DNA of 64,000 nucleotides from Armigeres subalbatus (Eukaryota > Arthropoda > Insecta > Diptera > Culicidae): the NCBI RefSeq assembly GCF_024139115.2, contig NC_085140.1, forward strand, positions 299,977,978-300,041,977, written 5' to 3'. Position numbers and translations under genes: made by a program. The notes below the pieces were generated by a model. That model was not told where the DNA came from, did not search any database, and saw only the letters and a list, made by a program, of their open reading frames with translations. This document shows positions 11,041 to 20,325 of the stretch, piece by piece. How positions within the stretch are numbered: the stretch's first letter is position 1; the number at the start of each line of letters is the position of its first letter.

Positions 11041-12177
11041 TAAATAGTTAAGCATATGCGGTATTTCGAAAAATTTCGTTTCAGGTGGTTCGAAACGAAA
11101 TCTATGGAATTTCGCGGAATTTGAGCATGGCGAAATCCGATTTATTGATTTCGTTTCATTTCGTAAAATTACAAAAATTTCGCTTGAAAAACTAGCTTTT
11201 AACGAAATTTAACGGAATTCCACGGAATTTCGAAACAAATTTAAACTTTAACCATACTGTCTCGTAGGTCTTGTATTATCAAAAGTTTTATTGCGGCGCT
11301 GAACAAAATGATAAAGATGTTTTCAAAATTTTAATGTTAAACAAATTTTCTATCAACGCCTATTACAAAAATTCCATTCTGAGTCAACAACATGTATTCA
11401 GTTTTTTCTATAAAGCGTCTTCGGTGTTTTGTAAGTAATGTCCAACAGAAAACGAAAAATATCTTTTACTATTCTATCCATAGGCGCCAACTTTGGGAGG
11501 GGCGAGGCACTTTTTGCCCCCTCAAGTTTCTGGTCTCCGGATATGGATTACAGTGGTGAGATTGTTTACCATGAATCCGGAAGTTTGCTTATGGATCCTT
11601 TATCCTATTGATAATAGTAATATAAACAGGCGGGGTTTATTGTAAGCAAAAGTGACCTCGGACTAGTCATGAATTATGTGAAACAGACAGCTTTCTTCCA
11701 TAACATTACTGCCAGCCAATGGGGGTTAGTTTGTACGCACGCACGCAGATTCTGTTTCAGGCTTCGAATCAAATGATACTACCAATCTAGTACCGCTTTT
11801 CCAGTAAAATATGTGTCGACGTCGTCTGCATGGCGAACTATTCTGGTTTAGTTGAATTTTTCACAACTTTGTCTGACAATGATGCTTCAGGTGACGCGAA
11901 GCGATTGATGGTGCAACGAGATATGTTTCTGCAGTTGTTGATAGAAGGTACCAAATCTGCTGAAAGCGTCTCAGATGTCGTGGACAACCACATTGGATAG
12001 ATCTTCTGCCAAAATTTGTCAAGTATGTTAAGGTATTCATCACCATTACGATATCTGCTGCTGAGCGATCGTTCATGGGTTCCGCATGTTGGAAACCCAT
12101 AGGAGATCCAGTATGGGCCAACAGCGACTAAACCATATCTCCACCGCACTTCCACAAGGACATGGCGAATAATCACT

Positions 12178-12378
12178 ACTTTCAAAACGACTTATCTGCT
12201 TTTGTAAACAAGATTCAACGATTTGACGAATTTGACAAGATTCCCATGCAAACCAACACCATGAACAGGTACCCGAAGTCTTCACCTACGTGTTGGTGGT
12301 GCTGATTTGCGTGGGAGTGCTATCAGATTCGTCAAATCTTTGTTTACAAAAGCAGATAAGTCGTTTTGAAAATTTGGT
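12178..12378. mobile_element. Palindromic miniature element
   Basis: TTCAAAACGACTTATCTGCT (12180) and its reverse complement (ending about 12373) begin arms of about 60 bp that also share the TTTGTAAACAA and GATTTGACGAAT blocks. The centre (12240-12315) carries CAACACC and GGTGGTGCTG. No coding capacity. Confidence 0.65.
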
Positions 12379-12829
12379 ACTGAAATGTGGATAAGCGGTT
12401 AATAGCCAGAGAATTAAAAAAAAATGTAAGCAGGGCCTAAGGTTTTTTAAAAATCTATTGCCGTGATTGTTTCATTTCCCGAATTGAATATCATACCTCC
12501 ATGCCCCCTCCCCCCGCCTCAATAATATTAGTTGGAGCCTCTGATTCTATCCCATTTTTTTCAAAAGTGAACCGACTCAATATTTAAAACGTCAGTACAA
12601 CTTTGTCAAAGAGACAAAGTCGTGGCGTGGATTCCCGAGACCCTTAGAGCGCCTCTTTTTTAGTAAGGCCATCTTCTTCACTTCTTATGCCTCAAACCAG
12701 ATTTAAGCGCATGACTAAGCTAATCTTTCAATCTTATAATAATGAGTATCAAACTAATTCTCCTCCCAATCCTGAATTGACTGTAAGGGCGTAACCGGCT
12801 CATACCGTTCGAGCAGCCGTTTCTTACTC

Positions 12830-13090
12830 ATGGGTTTCGAGCCTCTTATAAAAAGGTTGAATTTGGAAGAAAAAGACAGGAGCACCATCTTTGACCGGAG
12901 GTCATACAGACTGAACACTTAAATACCTAGACAACGGACAGGACATATAACACCCAGTGGACTGATAGAGAATTTTCGACCACGAAAAGTTTCCTCCTTA
13001 ACGGGGCGGGAATATAACCCACATTAATTCATAGCCCATGCGTTCTAGACGATTAACGTCGCTAACTGCACGGCCACGAAGCCACCTGGT
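12830..13090 (-). mobile_element. tRNA-derived SINE-like copy, diverged
   Basis: Read on the minus strand from about 13088 the sequence starts GCTTCGTGGCCGTGCAGTTA, which resembles a pol III A box of Ser/Leu tRNA type. It continues through GTCTAGAACGCATGGGCTAT to GGGTTATATTCCCGCCCC in the position of a decayed B box. The rest (to about 12830) is an unrecognised body. Confidence 0.45.
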
Positions 13091-13890
13091 AGCCTTTTTA
13101 GTACAACTTTTGTGCAAAAAAAGAAAAATATTTCTTCATACCTGGCAACTGCTGTCGTAAAACTCTTATGATCACATTTCTGAAATGCAATCTGAAAGAC
13201 ATATTTTTGTGCATTTTAAAATGAGCAGAGGATTCGTCTAGCGAGCAATGTATGCTTTAACAATTCTATCTGCGCAGACCATATTCTTATATTCTGGTTT
13301 TGATTTAGCTCAATACCAAAAAACCACGCTTAAATGAAGTCTTAAATGAAATAAGGTTAAATAAGGTTAAATAGAATTCAAATTAGAAAAAAAACCACAA
13401 TTCCCATATTTTTTATACACACTTACTGATATAAAGCTGAACTGGAATAAAATTGATCAGATTCGGGAGCACCCACTCCACGATGAATTCCTTTGAAAGC
13501 GGTACAAATCCTGGGGTATTACTTTATCACCAATGGTAAACTGGAACACAGCGATTTTATCACAGACTGCTTCTTCTGTTACTCTAATTCAATTGGTCGT
13601 GCCAAAGCAAAGTTATTTGACTTTGAGAAAAATGAAATCAGAATTGCGTGCAAGCATAATGTACAAAATCAGTTCAATGGCAAAATTCCGCGGAAAAAAT
13701 TAAAATTTCGTTTCGTTTCGAAAAAATTTCGAAATTAAATGGACGTTGATTTCGTATAGTTTCGAATTCTTTTCGAAAGTAAATATATATTTCGTTCTTC
13801 GTTTCGTTTCGTTTGAATCAACACAAACATTTTAAATTTCCTGGTTTTGTTTCGTTTCGTTAGGAAAAAGTGTCTTATCGCATACCCTTA

Positions 13891-14190
13891 TAAATAGTAT
13901 GAACCATCATCCTATTCAAAATAATCTTTTCAAACAGTTTGCTTATTTAAGCAAATTGAGTGGGCAATAATTAAAAGCCTCAGCTGAATTTTTGTCTGGC
14001 TTCAAAATTGGAAAAACTTTGGCGATTTTTGAAAACACATTAATTAAATAAATTAGGTAATCAAAAAGGATGAAGAGCTCTCAGGAAGCTTTTCGATAAG
14101 TATGTAGAATATACTAGCATCTCTCGGGTCTTCCATGTTTCATTTTTTTAGTCATGATTGAGAATATCGTTGAATCTCCGTAGTAAATTC
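13891..14190 (-). pseudogene. Jockey-clade reverse transcriptase, 5' portion
   Basis: Minus-strand frames give KVFPILKPDKN-like followed by a P-L-N-L-L segment and then LFEKI/MM-like blocks, the early palm region of Jockey-type RTs (K-x-x-P-I-x-K-P-x-K, then the R-P-I-S-L-L region). It joins in order and orientation with 10420-11040 across the 8-bp target duplication. Stops and frameshifts are frequent. Confidence 0.6.
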
Positions 14191-14214
14191 CATTAGTTGT
14201 ACAGGTTAGACCTG

Positions 14215-14345
14215 GTGCGCCGGTCATATAATCGGCGGCGGCGTCGTGGTGGTCACTTTTTCCATGGCGGCGGCGGCCTCACTGCGGCGCGCCGTTGGTT
14301 TTCATCGGCGGCGGCGGCGGCGGAGTGAACCGGCGTGGATGGAAA
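14215..14345. repeat. GC-rich GGC-repeat patch
   Basis: This is a strongly GC-rich island (repeated GGCGGC) in AT-rich DNA, bounded by GCGCCGGTCAT and GAACCGGCGTG in inverted arrangement. It probably belongs to an unrecognised transposon end. The frame at 14246-14461 through it is compositionally driven. Confidence 0.4.
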
Positions 14346-14573
14346 AAATCAATGGCTTCAAATTCTCCTACTGCGATTTTGAAATTGGTTTAATGTGCCA
14401 AAAAGTTACTGGCAGAGTCTTGAAAGAATTTCTGAAGGAAAACGGGATTTTATTTTCTTGAAAATCCTAATTACTTGGGAAATTTCATTCCTCGAGAATT
14501 TGGCATTGGCATTGAGCAATTCGCACAATCGTTTTGGTAGAACGTGAAATACAGATAAAAAAACGAGATAGAT

Positions 14574-14690
14574 TTTCTTCTTCTTCTTATTGGTATTACA
14601 TTATTGGTATTACACTGGGACAGAGCCGCCTCGCAGCTTAGTGTTCATTAAGTACTTCCACAGTTATTAACTAAAGCGAGGTATCTAACC
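14574..14690 (-). mobile_element. SINE (tRNA-derived family S1), 3' fragment
   Basis: On the minus strand this is a GCTTTAGTTAATAACTGTGG...GCACTAAGCTGCGAGGCGG block ending in an (AAG)n tail (TTCTTCTTCTTC at 14577-14589). The same block occurs at 37.49-37.57 kb within a longer SINE copy. An internal direct repeat (ATTGGTATTACA twice) duplicates part of the 3' end. Confidence 0.7.
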
Positions 14691-16185
14691 TTTAAGTCAA
14701 CATTACTTTGAGTTTTATCATACTCATATTAGCAGTTTCTGGGAGAGCAAATTTTCAAGACTAGTAATAAAACTTTGCAAAATCTATACATGACAACCTC
14801 TTTGATGACTGCTACAAGATTATGATATGACTTAAGTGGACCACTTTGAGATCGTCTTCAAAACAAGTCTCAAGGTTTCTCATAGCAGAGTTCCATAAAA
14901 CCACTGTCAAAAAAGGGAATTTCTTTTCCGTGGAGCTTTCTGTTATTGTTTTGAAGAAAAGAATAATCATAGAAATGTGAAGAAATAAAAAACAACATCA
15001 CGGACATGGATGAAAAATACCATAACCAATTATTGAAATTGACGCTCAGGAATTCGTTTCGCGTGCATGCAATTTTTTCTGCGTATGTTCGAATTTCGGT
15101 GAAAACAGGTAAGAAAAATCAGTTTAATCAAGTGCGCCGTCGTAATACTCTCGTGATTTACGGCCAATTAATTAATGTAAATAATAAATCGATATGATGC
15201 AATTTTTCTGGTGGTATTCCGATTTGCAAGGAAACACATATCTCGTGCCTCAAATCTTTTGAAAAATCATCTTGAAATGCAGCGGATTACTACTATGTAA
15301 TCATTGTAAAAGATTTACGCCGATACAAAATTATTTTTTTCTTTACCAGCATGGCTGCTACTACGTTACTGTGGGGCAATTCTTGACGGCCAAAATAACA
15401 TTTTGCATAAGTATATGCTGGAAGTTGCTGCGTAATCTGTTCCCTTTACGATCTGAAGTTCTTCTTCACGATGCTTCTATATTCAATTGAACTTGGCTGG
15501 TATTTTCAATTGTGGTCAATTCGCATATCCACAGTTATGGAATGTTTCATACTATTGAAAGTTTTTTGTATATCGTGAATCTTGGTCATATGCTTATTCA
15601 TCTGTTGTGTATTCGCATTTATACCATATTTTAATTCTTACCGGAAGTAAAAGAATATAGTTTGCTTGATTTCTATTGTCTGGTTCCATTTTCTTCAGAA
15701 GTGGAATTTGACCAATTATGTACAACAAAAATTTTAAAATATGTGGAATGCCCAGTTCGAAATTCTTAGGTGTTTATTGTTTTGTTCAAAATGTTTGGGA
15801 AACATGGATCAGAAACATATCTGTTTTTTAGCCATTCTGGTTGACCATAGTTCACGAAGTTTAATATATACATTGTGTTCTCGTACAATACCATTATAAA
15901 CTCTATTTAAAACTACTAAGCTTTATTTAGGTTTTGCGTAAGACAAGGCTTTCTAGACCAATATATCTGGCTTTTTAAGAAAGTTTTCAAAATTGGTTTT
16001 ATTAGAGTCCTCAAGATAATCATTAGGTCTCTAATAAGCTCATAAAGCCTTTGACATTTGTGGTTTTATTGAACGTTTATTACGATTTGAAGATAGCTAC
16101 AAGTCTTTCAATAAAACTCAATCTTCGCGGCATTGGGCAAAGTAGTGATAAAGCAGTTAAAAAACATAACAAATATATGAAGCCT
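14691..16185. other. Unassigned AT-rich DNA
   Basis: No repeat family or coding frame recognised. The open frames at 15006-15197 and 15272-15490 show no domain. Confidence 0.45.
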
Positions 16186-16194
16186 TGAAATTGT

Positions 16195-16404
16195 TACTTG
16201 GGAAGCTGGTTACCATTTTGGCATCTGTATATCATGAGGCTAACACGATGATTAACTTCCTTTTATGTCCAGGGAAGTCGAGACAATTTCCTAATCTGAA
16301 AATTGCCTAGGACCGGCACCGGGAATCGAACTCAACTTCACGCTCAGCATGGTTCTATATGCGCTTTTGTAGCCGCGCGTCTTACTGCGCACGGCTAAAG
16401 AGGA
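16195..16404 (-). mobile_element. SINE (tRNA-derived family S1), 3'-truncated copy
   Basis: The minus strand from 16402 reads CTTTAGCCGTGCGCAGTAAG (A-box region) and then GAGTTCGATTCCCGGTGCCG (B-box region). The SINE body follows, shared with 37311-37577: GACTTCCCTGG, CATCGTGTTAGCCTCATGAT and AAATGGTAACC. The tRNA-related head shows pol III ancestry. The copy ends near 16195, before the 3' end seen in the 37-kb copy. Confidence 0.75.
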
Positions 16405-16489
16405 AAAAAAGCCCTGAGATAGAAATACAAAGTAGGAAAGGACTTAGACTTAGACTTTACTTCAAAACTGCCAGTAGGCACTATTAGGA

Positions 16490-16750
16490 ATTTCTTCGTT
16501 AATGCCATTGAGAATTCCTCTGGAAATTCCTTCTAAAATTTCTTCATCTTTCATTCATCATTTCATTTCTTCATTTCATTTCATCATTTCTTTTCTTCAT
16601 CTCATTTCTTCATCTTTCATTTCATTTCAAGTGGAATTTGACCAAGAATTCCTCTGGAAATTCCTTCTAAAATTTCTTCATCTTTCATTCATCTTTCATT
16701 CTCTGGGAATTCTTCTAGGAATTTTTTGAAAAGTCTTTTAAAAATACCCT
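16490..16750. repeat. Low-complexity ATTTCATTTC / GGAATTCC region
   Basis: Interleaved (TTTCATTTCATC)n and AATTCCTCTGGAAATTCCTTC-type repeats occur, with the latter block present twice (16509 and 16648). The open frame 16502-16729 is a product of the repeat, not a gene. Confidence 0.7.
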
Positions 16751-16810
16751 CAAAAACTCTTTTCCCAATTCTTTCAAGAATTATTTTCAAAAAACCTTTC
16801 AGGTTCTTTT

Positions 16811-17629
16811 TGCCTTTCTCGTACAACAAAGTTGTACCGAAAGGCTATCATTTCACCTGAAAATAAACTTTTTTTTCAGGGGGGTCCTGTAGCGTAGTTG
16901 GCTACACGTCCGCCTTACAAGCGGATGGTCATGGGTCTGATTCCCCAGCCCTCCACTAACCCCTCGTCAGTCGCCGGATCCGCAGCCCATACGGTGGCGT
17001 TTGGGAGACGCGCCTTACCGTCACGGCTGCCTGATGACGACTGACAACTTGTTCTTCTCAGAGGCATTCCTCCAACGTTACCCGGATAAATAGCAATCGA
17101 ACAATATAACGATCATTGGATACACGACATGGACAAACGAACACAATGGACACACGATGAGATGGACTGGCAACGACAACGATAATGAGTAGTGGAAATC
17201 TAAAAATAGACTCGGTGTGGATTCTGTACAGCAGAATATATCAGTAGATCTCGGCACAGTAGCGGTTAAGTAACACAGAGTGCTGAACAAATAAAGAAGG
17301 GAATAAAAAAAAATGAACTTTTTATAGAAGCTTCGGAGACCCATAGTGTTATATACCATTCTACTCAGCTCGACGAGCTGAACAAATGTCTGTCTGTCCG
17401 TGTGTATGTGTGTGTATGTGTGTGCACAAAAGCTAAGAAAAACATTAGACAATTTTTCATATAGTAATCCTTAATCGATTTTCTCGCAACAAGTTCCATT
17501 CGACACGGGGCAAAGGTTAGTTGATCACTATTGAATTTTATCGACCGTTGCGTTTGAAAGTTATAAAGAAAATGGTACATCGAACCATATTCACCATATA
17601 AGGTTGGTGTCTTAAATGCGAGAAAGGCA
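16811..17629. mobile_element. TIR element carrying a nested SINE
   Basis: Perfect 11-bp inverted ends TGCCTTTCTCG (16811-16821) and CGAGAAAGGCA (17619-17629) enclose about 390 bp of element sequence plus a nested SINE (16879-17310). A CTCGACGAGCTGAACAAATG-type block sits in the right half. I see no coding sequence of its own and no clear target duplication. Confidence 0.6.
16879..17312 (+). mobile_element. tRNA-Val-like SINE (family S2)
   Basis: The head folds as a tRNA: an A-box-like GTAGCGTAGTTGGCTACAC, an anticodon stem TCCGC/GCGGA with loop CTTACAA (anticodon TAC, Val), and a B-box-like GGGTCTGATTCCCCA. A tRNA-unrelated body of about 330 bp and an A-rich tail (AATAAAAAAAAA, 17303-17313) follow. 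Near-identical 13-bp direct repeats (16861-16873 and 17311-17323, one mismatch) look like the target duplication. It sits inside the 16811-17629 element. Confidence 0.75.
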
Positions 17630-17639
17630 GTATCACTAC

Positions 17640-18790
17640 TCGGTGAATTAAGTTGGGTTTTTGGAAATGTCTTCAAAAGTTAATTTTGAAATTCCTGTAC
17701 AAAACCCTACATGATTTTCCTCAAAAACTTGAGAACTCCTCCTTCATAAAGTAATCTAAAAATTACTTCTTAGCTATATTTTTTTGTAATGATAAACCCT
17801 AAAAGACTTTCGAATTTTTTTTTTTTTAAATCGGTGAATTACTGAAAGATTTTCGGAAAGAACTCATGAAAGCATTTTCGAAGGAATTCCTGCAGGAAGT
17901 TCTGAAAGGATTCCCGGAGAATCAGAAAAAATATTTTAATCTCTTTTTAGTGGAATGTATTCAACCGTCTAAGACGATTTAAGTACTCTCCATTTAATTC
18001 CACTACGTTTTATTTTTCGCAGATACGTATTTCGACCTCAACTGTGAGGTGGACTTCAGTGTCTTGTACTTGACTCGACTCGAGGTCGAAATACGTATCT
18101 GGAATTAAATGGATAGTACTTAACTCGTCTTAGACAGCTCCCGGTGAATATTTTTCAGGAATTGCTAGAAGTAATTGTAAAGAAATACCTCAGGGAAAAT
18201 TCGAAGGAATTTCTTATTCAATATCTTAAAGAATTTATTTAAGGAATTCATGGAATAATTTCCAAAGAAATTTCAAAAGGAGGAATTTCCGAAGGAGTTC
18301 TCAAGGAATTTTCTAAAGGTATTGCTTTTAAAAAATGAAGGATTTTTAAAGCAATTTTTGGAGAAACTCTTAACGGAATTTCTCAAGGAATTTCCGGAAG
18401 AATTGCTAAATAAACTTCCGAAGGAATTCCTTAAGGAGTCTCAAAGGAATTTTCGTAGGAATTCCTGCACTCATTTTAGTATGTATTCCTTAAAGAATTC
18501 AGAATAAAATTCGTAAAGGATTTTCTGAAGAAATCGGTAATGGAAATTCTGAAGGAATCGTATGAAATTTCGTAAGGAATTTCCAAATAAATATATTAAG
18601 AAAATTCCGGAAGAATTCCTGAAGTAATTTTCTAAGTTTTTTTATAGGAAACTTTTCGATTCATTTCCATAGCAATTTCAGGAATATTTTCTGAAGGAAT
18701 CCCTGGAAGAAATTCCGAAGGAAATCTTAAATGAATGTCGAAACGAAACTTTTTCAATTATTCTCAGGAATTCCAGGAATTGGTAGTTTT
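17640..18790. repeat. Degenerate GGAATTCC / AAGGAATTT repeat tract
   Basis: Irregular tandem variants of AAGGAATTTCTGAAGGAATT, period roughly 24 bp, run over about 1.1 kb, densest at 18160-18770. Open frames such as 18322-18507 (Leu/Lys/Glu periodic) are produced by the repeat. A separate miniature element (17966-18137) interrupts it. Confidence 0.7.
17966..18137. mobile_element. Miniature inverted-repeat element M1, copy a
   Basis: The ends share GTCTAAGACGA and its complement, then AGTACTCTCCATTTAATTCC against GGAATTAAATGGATAGTACT. Internal arms contain ATACGTATTTCGACCTC and GAGGTCGAAATACGTAT. This is the most complete of three related copies (others at 26.89 and 48.73 kb). Non-coding. Confidence 0.75.
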
Positions 18791-19147
18791 TGAATAAACT
18801 TTTCCTAGAGCTTTCACAATAAACTATTACACAATAAAATAAAATTTCGTAATGTTTGAAACTCCTGGCGTTTCAACTAAATAATTTTACTAAATACTAA
18901 GCGGTGAGGCGACCACAACATCCCCAACAGTGGCAGTTAATAAGAAACTGATGTTCGCAATATACCAAGTGGTTTTGTCAATCATATTCAAAAATGATTT
19001 CAAATAAAAATTAGTGACACGGAACAAAAAAGAATCGGGAAAGCATTCACAGAAGGGATTTAATTATTTTGCTAAATTTTGCCAAATAAGTCAACTGTCC
19101 TCATTCAAACTCTCAATCTAATCAACCAACTTTTTCATTAACCAAGA
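18791..19147. other. Unassigned DNA flanking the BEL element
   Basis: No gene or family recognised. Confidence 0.45.
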
Positions 19148-19152
19148 CAATG
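19148..19152. repeat. 5-bp target-site duplication, left
   Basis: CAATG, identical to 26797-26801. Confidence 0.9.
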
Positions 19153-19694
19153 TGTTGCGTAACCAAGCAGTGGACTGTAAAACTGCTGCTAGCAAAGCGA
19201 ACGATGATAACCAATCCATGCAGCGGGTTGCTGATATTCCACCAGGTGGCAGCCGTGCCACTATCGAAGGGCGTGCCCACGAAGCAATTCCTTAGCGGCC
19301 CAGGTGCCGCGAGCGATGCGATGCGAGCAAAGAAAATTATTCTTAATTAACTCAGGTCCTAACAAGGGCCGATTTCAGGAACGCCAAAACTGCACCGCAG
19401 ACCAAGTGAGGGATCAGCCAGAATGGAAGCAACACAAAAGGTTTAACTGAACATGTTTATTCCTGTTTTGTTACAAAATGGTTTTCTTCTTCTTCTTGTT
19501 ATGATGTTCACTGTACGATGAATCGAAAAGAACTGACGACCTGACACGCGATGGAGCTCTCGTTATATACTCGCACTGTCTGACTTGTCGAACGCAGCAT
19601 ACTACTTAGGGGCGTGGCTTATGATGGTTGGTGTTGTTGCTTGTAGTGATGTTTCCTCCGATTCCACTTCAGTGCGCTGACGCGGAACTGAACA
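19153..19694 (-). repeat. BEL 3' LTR
   Basis: The 542-bp copy differs from the 550-bp 5' LTR by a 4-bp deletion (GTGC, near 19270), homopolymer differences near 19437 and 19483, and about five substitutions. Its ends are the TG...CA pair expected of LTRs. Confidence 0.93.
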
Positions 19695-20325
19695 TACTCC
19701 CGCCGCAGCAAAGAAGTTGCTGTGTTGATCATCCTTGTCGTCGATCGGTGTGTTGTCCAGAATTGGTAGTGGCGCTAGTTTATGGATCGGTCTTTTGTAG
19801 ATATGGTCACCAACGCGAACGTCCACAACACGAACTAAGCCGTCAGAACCCGGGTAGGTTCGAACAACTCGACCAATCTTCCACTGTTGAGTTGGAACTT
19901 TATCTTCTTTCAAGAGGACGACAGTATCAATAGCCACGTTAACCATTTTTCTAGTCCACTTTCCTCTGGACTGGAGCTCTACCAAATACTCGTGAGACCA
20001 GCGTTTCCAAAAATGCTGTCTCAGCTGCTGGATGTGTTGCCAACGGTGTAAAAGATTTATGGGAATATCGGAATAGGAGGGTTCAAGAATGGCTGTTAAG
20101 GGTCTGCCACACCAGATGCCCGGGGGTCAAAACTTCAGGGTCATTTGGGTCGCAAGAATGGGAATAAAGGGGTCTTGAATTGAGGATTGCCTCAATTTGA
20201 CACAAAAGAGTCGCAAATTCCATTATCGTAAAATTTACTGATTGATAGACGCGATTCAGGATAGTTTTAACGCTTTTTACTCCAAGCCTCCGAAGTGAGG
20301 CGCATTTGGAGGAATGGTTGTCCAC
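19602..20325 (-). pseudogene. BEL integrase C-terminal part (two frames)
   Basis: Continuing from the integrase core, one frame gives [27 protein letters not shown] and LTPGH. After a shift near 20115 a second frame gives RPLTAI, INLLHRWQHIQQLRQHFWKR, VVLLKEDKVPTQQWKIGRVV and GSDGLVRVVDVRV...YKRPIHKLAPL. The last blocks are the C-terminal domain that follows the core in Pao integrases and probably contacts DNA. The frame runs 31 codons into the LTR before stopping at 19602. The frame break at about 20283 removes the segment that should hold the third catalytic residue (Glu). Confidence 0.85.
19695..19708 (-). other. Polypurine tract of the BEL element
   Basis: On the element strand GCGGCGGGAGTA directly precedes the 3' LTR start (TGTTCAG). 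This G-rich stretch is in the position of the plus-strand primer. It is short and interrupted, as is common in this group. Confidence 0.6.

Larger units (their letters stand above)
11041..13898. mobile_element. 2.84-kb DNA element with 8-bp target duplication
   Basis: TAAATAGT occurs at 11041-11048 and 13891-13898. It brackets 11049-13890, and the Jockey RT continues on both sides. The termini (TAAGCATATGCGG at left; reverse complement of the right end TAAGGGTATGCGA) match at 10 of 13 positions. Both sub-terminal regions (11070-11240 and 13685-13860) are packed with CGAAATTTCG- and TTTCGTTTCG-type repeats. An 8-bp duplication plus short imperfect inverted ends fits the hAT superfamily. I see no transposase, so it is non-autonomous or contains further insertions. 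Confidence 0.65.

Noticed and set aside
11838..12185. 115-residue minus-strand frame, and a 56-residue plus-strand frame starting ATG at 11830, as genes
   Set aside because: They overlap on opposite strands within a non-autonomous DNA element and show no domain; kept only as part of the element.
14246..14461. Arg/Ala-rich 71-residue frame
   Set aside because: Driven by GGC repeats; ends in unrelated AT-rich DNA.
16502..16729. 75-residue Ser/Phe/His-rich frame
   Set aside because: Translation of TTTCATTTC-type low-complexity DNA.
18322..18507. 61-residue Leu/Lys/Glu-rich frame resembling a coiled coil
   Set aside because: Translation of the AAGGAATTTC degenerate repeat.
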